The notes under the pieces are model-generated. The model did no database searches and was not told the DNA's origin. It was given only the letters and a program-made list of their open reading frames with translations. A DNA stretch of 57,207 nucleotides from an uncultured Campylobacter sp. (lineage in GTDB: Bacteria; Campylobacterota; Campylobacteria; Campylobacterales; Campylobacteraceae), in NCBI RefSeq assembly GCF_938045205.1, contig NZ_CALIMY010000101.1, forward strand, positions 1-57,207, in the 5' to 3' direction. Of the stretch, positions 34,999 through 44,301 are shown piece after piece; the stretch's first letter is position 1; each line of letters starts with the position of its first letter. Both the position numbers and the translations under genes were made by a program.

Positions 34999-35730
34999 AT
35001 GCTAATCATCAACGCAAAATTACCAACTAAAAATCTAAAAATCACAAAATCTCTCTCGCAGTTGATTCAGGGCTTTCTTTATCGCTATCTGCCGGCTTCA
35101 GAGCACGTAGGATATAGGCACGAATCAAGCGGTAAAATTTTTAAACGCACAGTGTTTGATTTTATCTTGCGAGGAGAGGACTTGCGCGTGCGATTTGCTT
35201 CATGCGAGCCGGAGTTTGAACGTAAAATCGCACTAGCAATACTAAAAGACGGACTAAGCTTGGGTGAAATTCTATTTATGCAAACTACCGTCGAAGCGAA
35301 AAACCATAAAATTTGCGAGAACGAAGCTATTGTGCAAGGCTACGTGGCGTGCGCAGTAAGCGGGCTTTTGGGACATAAAGTCTATTTGCAGCCGCAAGAT
35401 AGCAGGCATTTAGAGATGATGAAGACGAATATTTTACAGCGATTTGAGACGATTACGGGGCGAAAATATGATGGCGAAATGGAGTTAAATTTATTGTGGC
35501 AAAAGCCCGGCGAATCTGTGAAATTCTATTACGGCAACAATCGCGAGCCGGTATATGCGTGGCAGGCAAGATGGAAAATTGTAGCTAATGCTGAACTAAT
35601 AAATTTGATCCTTGGCACGGGCGCTGGAAGTGGGTGTATGAACTACGGAGTAGGGGTTTTGGAGGTTGTAAAGCAAGACCTTATTAAAGTACAAATTTCT
35701 AATCCTAAAAAGGATAATTGCTTGCTTTGA
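34999..35730 (+). CDS. cas6: CRISPR endoribonuclease Cas6
   Basis: A 243-residue crRNA-processing nuclease with two ferredoxin-like folds. The diagnostic Gly-rich loop near the C-terminus is GTGAGSGCMNYGVGVLEV (residues about 210-228). A His-containing segment in the first half (SEHVGYRHES near residue 36) may supply the general acid. It should cut precursor crRNA eight bases upstream of each spacer in arrays 1 and 2. The start follows AAAGGAG. Its GC-richer coding resembles the host genes, not the AT-rich cas8b-cas3 block 116 bases downstream, and it is separated from that block by a consensus promoter. Confidence 0.92.
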   Translation: MLIINAKLPTKNLKITKSLSQLIQGFLYRYLPASEHVGYRHESSGKIFKRTVFDFILRGEDLRVRFASCEPEFERKIALAILKDGLSLGEILFMQTTVEAKNHKICENEAIVQGYVACAVSGLLGHKVYLQPQDSRHLEMMKTNILQRFETITGRKYDGEMELNLLWQKPGESVKFYYGNNREPVYAWQARWKIVANAELINLILGTGAGSGCMNYGVGVLEVVKQDLIKVQISNPKKDNCLL

Positions 35731-35790
35731 AATCGATTGTATAATAAAAATCCAAAAAAGGCAAATCATTCTTCTAAAATACAATAACTA

Positions 35791-35819
35791 TTGACAATAT
35801 AATTAAAATTAGTTATAAT
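35791..35819 (+). promoter_or_regulatory. Consensus sigma-70 promoter of the cas8b operon
   Basis: TTGACA (35791-35796), a 17-base spacer and TATAAT (35814-35819) match consensus exactly. The start site would be about 35826, giving a 20-base leader with GAAAGGA before the cas8b TTG. Such a strong promoter implies constitutive effector expression unless a repressor acts. Confidence 0.9.
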
Positions 35820-35846
35820 TCAGGTATGTTTTAGAAAGGATAAATT

Positions 35847-37640
35847 TTGGGCGATATAGTTAAAATTTTTTCTAGTATCGGCGAGATTTATGATAAACAA
35901 AAAACTAAAATTAACAACAAGAGCTACGAATACGATGCTATTAAAATTTATCTTTGCGATATTAAAAGCAAAGAAATATCGGTAAATAACAATATTTCAA
36001 GAGACGATTTAATAGTTTGTAGATTTGGTATAGGCGCGAATTCTGGCAATTTGTTCCCTAATGTCCAATTCATTAGCAAAGCCGTAAAAGACGATACGCC
36101 TAAATTTATAAAAGGGATTTTAAAAGCTGTAAAAAATATGCTTTCTTGCTTCAATCCTGTCGATATTAAAAATGATAAAATATTAACGGATTTATCTAGC
36201 TTAAACGAGAGCTTTTTTGATGATATTTTAAGTGAAATTACAACTCTACAAGAAGAGCCTAAAAAAAAGGGCATGAAAGTAGCTACTTTTTTTGCATTAT
36301 CTTGGGAGGGTAGACCGATTTCAGCGTATTTCAAAAATATTTTTACGAGTCATTTAGGCGATAGCAATAATGGTAAAACTACCAAAATTTATGGTTATGA
36401 TATGCTTACAAATAGTATTGGTATCGGCGGAGATGCGAATTTGGCGTTTTGTTCTGTAAATGAGCTACCGGCTGCTTTGCAAGACATTAAAGTTAGATTA
36501 CTACCTCTAAATAGTGCTAATGCAAATTTGGTTAAAAACGGTTTTATGGCAATTGATAAGGAATTATCTTTTAATTTTTACGGGGATAAAATGGCGGTCT
36601 TACCGACGTTAATGGTAAATGATACAAATTTATTAGAAAAAATAGTGGAAATTTTAAAAGATCCGAGCGAAAAGAAAAAAGATCTGCAAGGCATACAAAA
36701 TATCGAAGAAAGTATTAATTACGAGTTGGAATTCGTAGCTAAAGCACAAGCAAATATGCCCGTACTAAATACAATTTTATTTTATAAAAAAAGCAATGCT
36801 GCGGTTAATGTATTATTGCAAATAGATGATGTATTGCCGTCTTATATTTCTAAAATTTCCGATTTAATGGGTAAATATAATATTAGGGCGATTAGGCGAA
36901 AAGATAGTAAAGATCAGCAAGATGATACTATTTACATGCAAAATTTATTTCTTAAAAACATCGACATTATGAATTTTTTATTATCGCAAAATAGGATGAA
37001 TTTGGACGATATGATGGAAAAATATGCTACTTTGATTTATAAAGGTAATATTAACTCTAGCTATGCGTCAAAAATAGAATGGGGATTTTATTTTAATCGC
37101 GTTAAGACATATCAAAATAGAAGTATAGAAAGTATCGAAAAATATCAAAATTTCTTTAATGAAATAGGTGCTTTAAATGAAAAAATATCATTTGCAAGGG
37201 AGGTTAATTTGCAAGGCTTAAGTGATAAAAAAGAGCTAATAAGCTCGATTTTGAAAAATAGCGAATTTCTAAAAGATAATGAAGTATTGCAGAGTGCATA
37301 TTTGCTAGGAATGATGTCCGCAGGGTTGATAAATCGTCAATTTGCTATTAGCAAAAATAGTTCATTCGAAAAATGGCTGAATAATGCGGGACTAATTACG
37401 AAAGAGCTTTTAGAACGGATTTGGACCAAGTGCGATGAAACCAATAAAAAACTCTCCAATGTATCGCGAGGAAAAAGAAGCGCTAATATAGAAATCATGC
37501 GCGATATTTTGATTGGAATTTTACCAAGTGCGTTTTTATCTCAAAAGCGAGTTAAGAGCGCTTATGTAACGCTAGCTTTTGCTATGGGCGGAAGTGATTT
37601 TACGAAATATATTAAAGATAACACTCAAGGAGACGAGTAA
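35847..37640 (+). CDS. cas8b: Cascade large subunit Cas8b (type I-B, Csh1-like)
   Basis: A 597-residue protein in the position of the type I-B large subunit, between cas6 and cas7. It lacks strong motifs, as is normal for Cas8. Recognisable features include the N-terminal MGDIVKIFSSIGEIYDK, a central block around LEFVAKAQANMPVLNTILFYKKSNAAVNVLLQIDDVLPSYI, and a late AYLLGMMSAGLINRQ like the Csh1/TM1802 family. It should recognise the PAM and recruit Cas3. Start is TTG at 35847 after GAAAGGA. Coding is AT-rich with A/T-ending codons. It overlaps cas7 by one base. Confidence 0.88.
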   Translation: MGDIVKIFSSIGEIYDKQKTKINNKSYEYDAIKIYLCDIKSKEISVNNNISRDDLIVCRFGIGANSGNLFPNVQFISKAVKDDTPKFIKGILKAVKNMLSCFNPVDIKNDKILTDLSSLNESFFDDILSEITTLQEEPKKKGMKVATFFALSWEGRPISAYFKNIFTSHLGDSNNGKTTKIYGYDMLTNSIGIGGDANLAFCSVNELPAALQDIKVRLLPLNSANANLVKNGFMAIDKELSFNFYGDKMAVLPTLMVNDTNLLEKIVEILKDPSEKKKDLQGIQNIEESINYELEFVAKAQANMPVLNTILFYKKSNAAVNVLLQIDDVLPSYISKISDLMGKYNIRAIRRKDSKDQQDDTIYMQNLFLKNIDIMNFLLSQNRMNLDDMMEKYATLIYKGNINSSYASKIEWGFYFNRVKTYQNRSIESIEKYQNFFNEIGALNEKISFAREVNLQGLSDKKELISSILKNSEFLKDNEVLQSAYLLGMMSAGLINRQFAISKNSSFEKWLNNAGLITKELLERIWTKCDETNKKLSNVSRGKRSANIEIMRDILIGILPSAFLSQKRVKSAYVTLAFAMGGSDFTKYIKDNTQGDE

Positions 37641-38557
37641 TGAAAAAGAAGGAAATTCTATTTCTTTGGGACGGCGAAAATTTTAATCCAAACGGCGATA
37701 TGCTAAGAGATAACGCTCCTAGGATAGACGATGAGACGGGTATAGCAGAAGTTACTGATGTACGTATAAAGCGAACAATTAGAGATGAAATTATGAAAAA
37801 AGACGAAAGTGCGATTTTCATTAAAGAGTATAAAAGAGATGAAAATATCTTAGATTGCAAAAGCGCAATACGTGAAGTAATTAACGTTAAGCAAGAAAAA
37901 ATTGAGATTGAAAAAGAAATTTTATCTAAATTTATTGATATTCGCGCATTTGGTGGAGTTTTGCCGATATCGGATAAAGACGAGATGAAAAAAGAAGGCA
38001 TAAAAACAGCCGGAATTCAATTTGTTGGACCCATTCAGTTTAGAATGAGCAGATCGCTTCATAGAGTTGCGGTAGAGCATATAAAAGGCACCGGCGCATT
38101 TGCAAGCAGTAGCGATAAGGCAAATAAAACGTTTAGAGAAGAAGATTTTTTAAATTATGCAATCTTTGCAACTTACGGAATAGTGGATAATCATAGTGCA
38201 AAGATTACAAATTTAAGTGAAGATGATGTAAAAGTGATTTTAGGCGCGCTCTGGAGCGGGACTAAAAATTTAATTACTCGCACGAAAATGGGTCAAATGC
38301 CTAGATTTATGCTAGTAATTACATATAAAAATGATACTTTCGCTGGAGATTTAAATAACTGTGTGGCTATAAATAGTAGCAAAGAAGACATAGAGATAAG
38401 AAGTATAAATGATTTTACAATTGATTTTTCTAGATTAAAAGCTAAACTTACCAGATACGCGCAAGAGATCGAAAAAATAGAGTATATGAGCGATTTTGAC
38501 TTCGAGCAAAATAACAGATCACAATTTGATAGTAATTGGATAAAAATAGGATTTTAA
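37640..38557 (+). CDS. cas7: Cascade backbone protein Cas7 (Csh2-like)
   Basis: A 305-residue RRM-fold subunit that polymerises along the crRNA. The N-terminus KKEILFLWDGENFNPNGDMLRDNAPRIDDETGIAEVTDVRIKRTIRDE is the signature of type I-B Cas7 (NPNGD... and VSDVRLKRTIRD-type). Further matches are FIDIRAFGGVLPI and GPIQFRMSRSLHRV. Coding is AT-rich. It follows cas8b with a one-base overlap and cas5 starts directly after its stop. Confidence 0.96.
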   Translation: MKKKEILFLWDGENFNPNGDMLRDNAPRIDDETGIAEVTDVRIKRTIRDEIMKKDESAIFIKEYKRDENILDCKSAIREVINVKQEKIEIEKEILSKFIDIRAFGGVLPISDKDEMKKEGIKTAGIQFVGPIQFRMSRSLHRVAVEHIKGTGAFASSSDKANKTFREEDFLNYAIFATYGIVDNHSAKITNLSEDDVKVILGALWSGTKNLITRTKMGQMPRFMLVITYKNDTFAGDLNNCVAINSSKEDIEIRSINDFTIDFSRLKAKLTRYAQEIEKIEYMSDFDFEQNNRSQFDSNWIKIGF

Positions 38558-39271
38558 ATGGATATAATAGCTTTTGAGCTATCGGGAGATTACGCGCATT
38601 TTTCTCATCCGGCTACTATCTACTCGTCTCTTACATACCCGGTGCCGCCAAAGACTGCCGTCATGGGGCTTTTGGGATCGATTATAGGTGAAATGAATTA
38701 TTTTAAACTTAACGATATAGGTTATAGCGTTATTTTAAGTTCGCAATTTCGCAAAAAAACTATGATTTTTAACGGTATAAAATTTGCTCTATCGTCAAAT
38801 ATGCATATCGAACAAGGCTATCAAGATTCTAGCGAGAAAAAGCAGTTTTATAAAGAGCTAATAAAAGATCCTAGATATGTCATATTCGTTGATTTAAGTG
38901 CTTTAAATGCTTCTTATAAAGAAAAGATAATCGACAGCTTAAAAGCTCATAGATGTATCTTTACGCCATATTTAGGTATAAATTTTTGTATAGCGGATTT
39001 TAAATATATCGAGATAAAAAATTGTGAATTGGTGCATGAAAAAGAAAGTTTTATAGATACGTTCGTTTTGATGGACGATTTTATATTTGATGCACAAAGC
39101 TTTGATATCAGACTTACTACGGCTCGAATGGCTTGCGGATGCGAGGAGGGTAGAATTTTTAAGGATTTTAAAGATTTCGTTATCAAGCTAAGCGGCAATA
39201 GTCAAATCAAAGCAAAGAATAGAGGAAATATTTATCAAATAAATGACTACAAGGTCTACTTTGCAAAGTGA
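38558..39271 (+). CDS. cas5: Cascade subunit Cas5 (type I-B)
   Basis: A 237-residue RAMP-fold protein capping the 5' handle of the crRNA. The N-terminal signature AFELSGDYAHFSHPATIYSSLTYPVPPKTAVMGLLGSIIGE is typical of Cas5h. The second half is more variable (LTTARMACGCEEGRIF). It begins immediately after the cas7 stop, and its end overlaps the first possible cas3 start by 29 bases. Confidence 0.95.
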   Translation: MDIIAFELSGDYAHFSHPATIYSSLTYPVPPKTAVMGLLGSIIGEMNYFKLNDIGYSVILSSQFRKKTMIFNGIKFALSSNMHIEQGYQDSSEKKQFYKELIKDPRYVIFVDLSALNASYKEKIIDSLKAHRCIFTPYLGINFCIADFKYIEIKNCELVHEKESFIDTFVLMDDFIFDAQSFDIRLTTARMACGCEEGRIFKDFKDFVIKLSGNSQIKAKNRGNIYQINDYKVYFAK

Positions 39272-41438
39272 GCTGCTATCACATCCTAACAAACCACTAA
39301 TAAAGCATATAACAAATATGCTTGCTGAAGCGGATAGTAGGCTTTTACAATGCATTAAAATTTATCACGATATAGCTAAGCTAAAAACTAATTTTCAAAT
39401 TTATATCAAAAATCCTACCGAAAAAATTGCAGATAAAAATCATGCTTTATTATCCTCTTACATATTTTTACTAAATTCAGAATTTAATGAGCTAGATACG
39501 GCTTTTGGATTTTTATCCATCGTATCACACCATGGAAATGTAGAAAATTTTTGCGAGCTTACAACGCAAAATAAAAATTTCGGCAAATATTTTGAGAGCT
39601 CGAAAGAGCTAGACTTTTGGGATGAAGTCTTAGATAAAGCTTTAGGTTTAGAAATTTACAAAGATATTAAAAGCGATAAAAATGAGCTTTTAATTAAAGC
39701 TAAACATTTAAGAGAATACTCCAAATTTACGAAAAAGAAGTTTGATTACGATGACTTTTTAAATTTCAAAGACATATTTTCGTCACTTATTTATAGCGAC
39801 AAATATGAAGCTATTTTTAATCAAAGAATTCCTGCTTCTAAACCGGCGAATCCTAATACGATCGAAAAATATATCAAAGTCCTGGAAAATCGTAAGCCAA
39901 ATGAAAAAAGAAGCGAGTTTAGAAAATTCGTTTTAAATAATTTCGATGTAAATCATAATCTTTTTACTTTAACTGCGCCTACGGGCTACGGCAAGACTTT
40001 GACTGCGCTAAATTTTGCTGCCAAATTTAATAAAGAACGTATTATTTACGTGCTGCCGTTTACGGCTATCATAGATCAAGTTTATGATGAGATAAAAGAG
40101 ATTTTCAAAGACGATAAAAATATATTAATTCATAAAATTCATCACAAAACTACGATAGATGAAAGCACTCCGCAAGATCGCTATTCTAAAGTTAAATTTT
40201 TGATGGATTCCTTTAGCGGAGATATTAACGTAACCACGCTATATCAATTTATATTTGCACTCTTTGGAAACAAAAATAAAGATAGCGTAAAATTTAACCG
40301 ATTAAAAAATAGTGTAATAATAATCGATGAGGCGCAGGCAGTACCGTATAAGTTCAGGGCGGATTTTATGAAACTTTGCGAGATGATGGCGGAGAAATTT
40401 GGCTGCATTTTTATCTTTATGTCCGCTACGATGCCTATTGTTGATGCGACTAAATTTAAAGAAATTTCAAATTTAGATTACTTCAAAGACCAAAATAGAT
40501 ACGTTTTAAAGTGGTTTGATGGTGACGAAAGTACTTTAAAAGACAAGATTAGACAATTAGCAAAAGGCAAAAATACACTAGTCGTTGTAAATACCATTAA
40601 AAAAGCGCAAGAGCTATTTTTGGAATTTTGCGACGAATTTAAAGTTTTTTGCCTAAACGGATATATGTGCGACGATCACAAACGAAAAAATATCGAAAAT
40701 ATAAAAGATGCAATTGCAAAAAATAAAAGTGGGTGCGGTGATCCGATCTTGCTAATTTCTACGCAGTCTATCGAAGCTGGTGTGGATTTGGATTTTGATG
40801 TCGGATTTAGAGAGATAGCACCCATTAGCTCGATTATCCAAACCGCCGGTCGCATAAATAGAAATTTCGCAGCTCTGGGAGAATTATACGTATTTAACGA
40901 TATTTGCGACTATTCCGATCTCATTTACGGTGATTTAAAACGCATTAGCGATAATATTTTGATAAAAATTCTAAAGCAAAGATATATCATCGAAAGCGAA
41001 ATTTTAGATATTTCCACTAGGTATTTCAGCGCCATAAAGCAAAGCCTAGAGAGCTTATTTTTGGCGGAACAGATGCGGGAGCTCGGATTTTACGATATAA
41101 ACGAAAAGATTAGCGCGGCGATGGATGATAGGCTTAAAATTTTAGTAATAATTGAGCCAAAAGAAGATTATATTAAAGAATTTCAAAATGAAATTTTTGA
41201 AATCAATAGGCTTGATATGGACAAATTTAATAAGAAAGATATATTTACGAATACTATTAAGAAAATTAATAGATTTGGTGTAAATATCACAGAATTTGAT
41301 GCAAAGCGTTTAAATATAAAGCGTATTGATGGGCTAAAAGATGTCTATTATTTACCATTCGGCGATACTTCGTACAATAATAATTTCGGGATTAAAAAGG
41401 ATGCCGCCTTAAATCTCAAGAATGAGTTTTTCGACTAA
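39243..41438 (+). CDS. cas3: CRISPR nuclease-helicase Cas3 (HD + DExD/H)
   Basis: A 731-residue fusion of HD nuclease and helicase that degrades DNA unwound after Cascade binding. The HD part (about 1-200) shows SHPNKPLIKHI near 13, the HD pair in KIYHDIAK at 42-43, KNHALLSS near 67 and IVSHHGN near 97. The helicase has Walker A TAPTGYGKT near 242, the DEAQ box IIDEAQAVP near 361, FMSATMP, STQSIEAGVDLDFDVGFREI and IIQTAGRINRN (motif VI). All catalytic motifs are present, so it should be active. The ATG at 39243 lies inside cas5; TTG at 39261, six bases after AAGG, is an alternative start. Coding is AT-rich. Confidence 0.95.
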   Translation: MTTRSTLQSELLSHPNKPLIKHITNMLAEADSRLLQCIKIYHDIAKLKTNFQIYIKNPTEKIADKNHALLSSYIFLLNSEFNELDTAFGFLSIVSHHGNVENFCELTTQNKNFGKYFESSKELDFWDEVLDKALGLEIYKDIKSDKNELLIKAKHLREYSKFTKKKFDYDDFLNFKDIFSSLIYSDKYEAIFNQRIPASKPANPNTIEKYIKVLENRKPNEKRSEFRKFVLNNFDVNHNLFTLTAPTGYGKTLTALNFAAKFNKERIIYVLPFTAIIDQVYDEIKEIFKDDKNILIHKIHHKTTIDESTPQDRYSKVKFLMDSFSGDINVTTLYQFIFALFGNKNKDSVKFNRLKNSVIIIDEAQAVPYKFRADFMKLCEMMAEKFGCIFIFMSATMPIVDATKFKEISNLDYFKDQNRYVLKWFDGDESTLKDKIRQLAKGKNTLVVVNTIKKAQELFLEFCDEFKVFCLNGYMCDDHKRKNIENIKDAIAKNKSGCGDPILLISTQSIEAGVDLDFDVGFREIAPISSIIQTAGRINRNFAALGELYVFNDICDYSDLIYGDLKRISDNILIKILKQRYIIESEILDISTRYFSAIKQSLESLFLAEQMRELGFYDINEKISAAMDDRLKILVIIEPKEDYIKEFQNEIFEINRLDMDKFNKKDIFTNTIKKINRFGVNITEFDAKRLNIKRIDGLKDVYYLPFGDTSYNNNFGIKKDAALNLKNEFFD

Positions 41439-41935
41439 TGTTTTGCAAGGACCAAATCACCGGCACGCTTGTGAATTATTACATCACCTGCAAGCGCGAG
41501 GCATGGCTTTACGCACACAATATTCACGCCAATCAGGAAGATGAAAACGTGCTGATGGGCAAGGCACTAGCGGATATCAAAGAGAACGGTTTGCAGGAAT
41601 TCGCATTTTCAAATTTGAAATTTGATAAGCTTTCCAAGCAGCGCGGACATTATCTCATCACCGAATATAAAAAGAGCCTAAAAAATCCAGAAGCAGGCAA
41701 GATGCAGCTGCTTTTTTATATCTATCTTTTAAAAACAGGCTTAAATTTAAAAGAGGTGAAAGGCAAGCTAATTAGCGGCAAAACCGTCATAGCCATTGAG
41801 GATAACGCCGAAAATTTCACTAAAATCGAAATAATTCTAAACGGCATTACCGCCATTGTAAACGAGCCAAAGCCGCCTAAATTTAGCCCGCAAAAGATTT
41901 GCGAGAGTTGCGCTTATCGTGATTATTGCATTTAG
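41438..41935 (+). CDS. cas4: CRISPR adaptation exonuclease Cas4
   Basis: A 165-residue RecB-like nuclease with a [4Fe-4S] cluster, which trims prespacers and helps choose PAM and orientation. Visible features are GTLVNYYITCKREAWLY with the first Cys, a His/Asp region before the ExK-type motif (LITEYKKSLK), and the three C-terminal Cys in ICESCAYRDYC. The start overlaps the cas3 stop by one base. From here on the operon changes to GC-richer coding like cas6 and the host. Confidence 0.95.
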   Translation: MFCKDQITGTLVNYYITCKREAWLYAHNIHANQEDENVLMGKALADIKENGLQEFAFSNLKFDKLSKQRGHYLITEYKKSLKNPEAGKMQLLFYIYLLKTGLNLKEVKGKLISGKTVIAIEDNAENFTKIEIILNGITAIVNEPKPPKFSPQKICESCAYRDYCI

Positions 41936-41943
41936 GAGATAGA

Positions 41944-42222
41944 ATGTACGCTATTTTATTTTACGATATTTCAAGCAGCGACGAAAAGGAGAAAAATAAC
42001 GCTGCACGCGTCCGAAAGGCGGTCGAGAAGTTTCTGCCTCGCGTGCAATTCAGTGTTTTTGAAGGTGAAATCAGAGCGAGCGATCTTAAAAAATTACTGG
42101 CGATTTTGCAAAAAGAATGCTTTAACAAGCTTGATTCGGTAGTAATTTATACTTTTAATTCGCTTAAATATTCACAGCGTCTCGTCATCGGGTGCGATAA
42201 AAACGAGGCAATATTCAGCTAA
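41944..42222 (+). CDS. cas2: CRISPR adaptation protein Cas2
   Basis: A 92-residue ferredoxin-fold protein that forms the dimer at the centre of the Cas1-Cas2 integrase. MYAILFYDIS holds the conserved Asp at residue 8, and VRKAVEKFLPRVQFSVFEGEI and DSVVIYTF are family features. The start at 41944 has an AGGAG site; an earlier in-frame ATG at 41926 would overlap cas4. It precedes cas1, whereas cas1-cas2 is the more common order. Confidence 0.95.
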   Translation: MYAILFYDISSSDEKEKNNAARVRKAVEKFLPRVQFSVFEGEIRASDLKKLLAILQKECFNKLDSVVIYTFNSLKYSQRLVIGCDKNEAIFS

Positions 42223-42238
42223 AATTTAAGGATAAAGT

Positions 42239-43237
42239 ATGCAAAAATCGGATCGCACGCATTTTATTTTGAGCCCAGGCCGATTGCGCCGCAAAGATAA
42301 TAATCTATACTTCGATAAATTTAACGACGAGGGCGGAATTCTAACTAGTAAAATTTTGCCGATTAATGCAATTGATGAAATTTATATTTTGGCGCGGGTA
42401 GAGCTTGACACTTATGCTATGGCGTTTTTGGCTGATAATAACATTTTGTTGCATATTTTTAGCGCCTATCAGAGCTTTCGCGGCAGTTTTTTCCCGAACA
42501 CTTCAAATTCTGTAAATAAAAGTGGCTTTGTACTTTTGGCGCAGCTGCGGGCTTTTGATGATCTTTCTAAGCGCCTTTTTATCGCTCGCGAGATTACTCG
42601 CGTTCGCATCTTAAATGCAGCCATTAATTGCAAGGCTTACGGCGTTTCGCTCGATACTGCGTCGCATCTGGATGCCCTAGCGCGCGCCTGCGACATAGCA
42701 GCGGTAATGGCAGTGGAAGGCGGCTTTGCCAAGCAGTATTTCGCGGCCTGGAACGAAATCATCGAGAATCAGCGCAGTTTTAAATTTACGACGCGCTCCA
42801 AACGCCCGCCGGCAGATAAAATTAATGCCCTCATTAGCTATGTAAATACGCGCATTTATAACATCTGCCTCAGCGAAATTTACAAAACCGAGCTTGATCC
42901 GCGCATCGGCTTTTTACACGAGCCAAACTACCGTGCGCTAAGTCTGCATCTTGATCTTGCAGAGATTTTTAAGCCTATTTTAGGCGATAGATTAATTTTT
43001 GGAATGTTAAACAAGCGCGAGATTACGGCAAAAGATTTTGAAACGGATGCGGGACGTATTCGATTCGGTAAAGAAGCGGTGCAAAAAATCGAGCTAAAAA
43101 TGATTGAGAAACTATCATCTTGCGCGAACGTAGCGGGACAGAGCTTAACCTGGCGTCAAATTATACGTCGCGAGGCAAATCAGATTAAAAAATACGTCTG
43201 TGAAGGTGTGCCTTACGAGGGGTTGGTATGGCGGTAG
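42239..43237 (+). CDS. cas1: CRISPR integrase Cas1 (type I-B)
   Basis: A 332-residue metal-dependent integrase inserting new spacers at the leader. The N-terminal beta domain includes FILSPGRLRRKDNNLYF. The catalytic residues are Glu in VEGGFAKQYFAAW near 159, His in GFLHEPNY near 225 and Asp in LHLDLAEIFKPIL near 239, the standard E-H-D triad. Start has a spaced AAGGA. It is the last cas gene; array 2 and its leader follow 387 bases later, the usual arrangement for integration. Confidence 0.96.
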   Translation: MQKSDRTHFILSPGRLRRKDNNLYFDKFNDEGGILTSKILPINAIDEIYILARVELDTYAMAFLADNNILLHIFSAYQSFRGSFFPNTSNSVNKSGFVLLAQLRAFDDLSKRLFIAREITRVRILNAAINCKAYGVSLDTASHLDALARACDIAAVMAVEGGFAKQYFAAWNEIIENQRSFKFTTRSKRPPADKINALISYVNTRIYNICLSEIYKTELDPRIGFLHEPNYRALSLHLDLAEIFKPILGDRLIFGMLNKREITAKDFETDAGRIRFGKEAVQKIELKMIEKLSSCANVAGQSLTWRQIIRREANQIKKYVCEGVPYEGLVWR

Positions 43238-43624
43238 GTTGGGCCTTCAAGTTTAAATTTATATTTTTGAAATCTTAACTAGAATCACTTACGCCTATAG
43301 ATTACGCCCTCTTAAAATGTATGTTTTTTGAAATAAATTTGATCTGAAGCACGGAACGGCGAACGAATTGGCTTTAAAAACACATATGTTTTTAAAATTT
43401 CAGCTTTTTATTATTCACACTTCGATTTTTGAATATCTTTATATTTAGATTTTAACATTTGCACTCACGATACATATAGATAGCGATAAAGTTGCTTTTA
43501 AGATTTTGAAATGCCTAATTTTGGGCATTGAGCAATCGAAGCTTTTTTAAATTTAGTCCATTTTAAGGCATAAAAATATATACTCCTAACACTTTCTACC
43601 TAGAAAAATGGCAAAATTCGTGCT
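43238..43624 (+). promoter_or_regulatory. Leader region of CRISPR array 2
   Basis: A 387-base gene-free, AT-rich region between cas1 and the first repeat. Its last 63 bases (43562-43624) align with the leader of array 1, including TTTAAGG, GAAAAAT and the final GCT at matching distances. A six-base hairpin AATGCC/GGCATT lies at 43510-43529. Confidence 0.75.
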
Positions 43625-44301
43625 ATAGAATTCCATCCCGTTGGGAATTGAAACTCATACGTTTGGATGTATTGCTGCATCGCGCGACGTAGAATTCCAT
43701 CCCGTTGGGAATTGAAACAAATCCAAAACGTCGCGGATGACGCCGCAGATAAAGTAGAATTCCATCCCGTTGGGAATTGAAACTCGATCTGGCGAGCAAG
43801 CGCGCAAGGGAATTAGAGTAGAATTCCATCCCGTTGGGAATTGAAACTGCTGATGAGTGCGGTAAATGCCGAAAACGAGGCGTAGAATTCCATCCCGTTG
43901 GGAATTGAAACCGCGTCCTACCATAGAGCCCCATATTTCAGGCTCTAACGTAGAATTCCATCCCGTTGGGAATTGAAACCCGCTACGCAAGTTTTCGGCG
44001 CGGCGCTTTCTTTAAGTAGAATTTCATCCCGTTGGGAATTGAAACGTGAAGCTAGACACCATATCATTGATTTCACTTGTGTAGAATTCCATCCCGTTGG
44101 GAATTAAAACTTCTGCCACTGCATTTTATAGCGTCCCGCAGGAATGTGGAATAATTCTATCCTTTGGAAATTGAAATGCCTAAATGGGCTTATTGCACGA
44201 TTCGCGTAGGAGGTAGAATTCATCTTGTTGAAATCAAAACGGATTTACGCGATACGACTTTTACGGCGGAAATGGATAGAATTCTCATCTCGCTATAAAA
44301 T
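43625..44301 (+). CRISPR. CRISPR array 2: 8 good and 3 decayed repeats
   Basis: Thirty-base repeats beginning GTAGAATTCC and ending GGGAATTGAAAC start at 43625 (first base A instead of G), 43689, 43754, 43818, 43882, 43950, 44016 (one mismatch) and 44081 (one mismatch). Decayed copies follow near 44146, 44213 and 44275. Spacers are 34-38 bases. Orientation is plus, leader at left next to cas1, and the crRNA tag would be ATTGAAAC. The repeat can fold TCCC-GTT-GGGA or the longer AATTCC/GGAATT stem. This repeat differs from array 1 at about a third of positions although the leaders match. Confidence 0.96.

Noticed and set aside
43623..43990. Minus-strand ORFs across CRISPR array 2
   Set aside because: Recurring FNSQRDGIL / SIPNGMEFY come from reading the repeat in different frames.
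22385..44274. Self-targeting spacers against genes in this window
   Set aside because: By eye I saw no spacer matching the window outside the arrays; an exact search of all spacers against the full genome and phage/plasmid databases is required to settle it.
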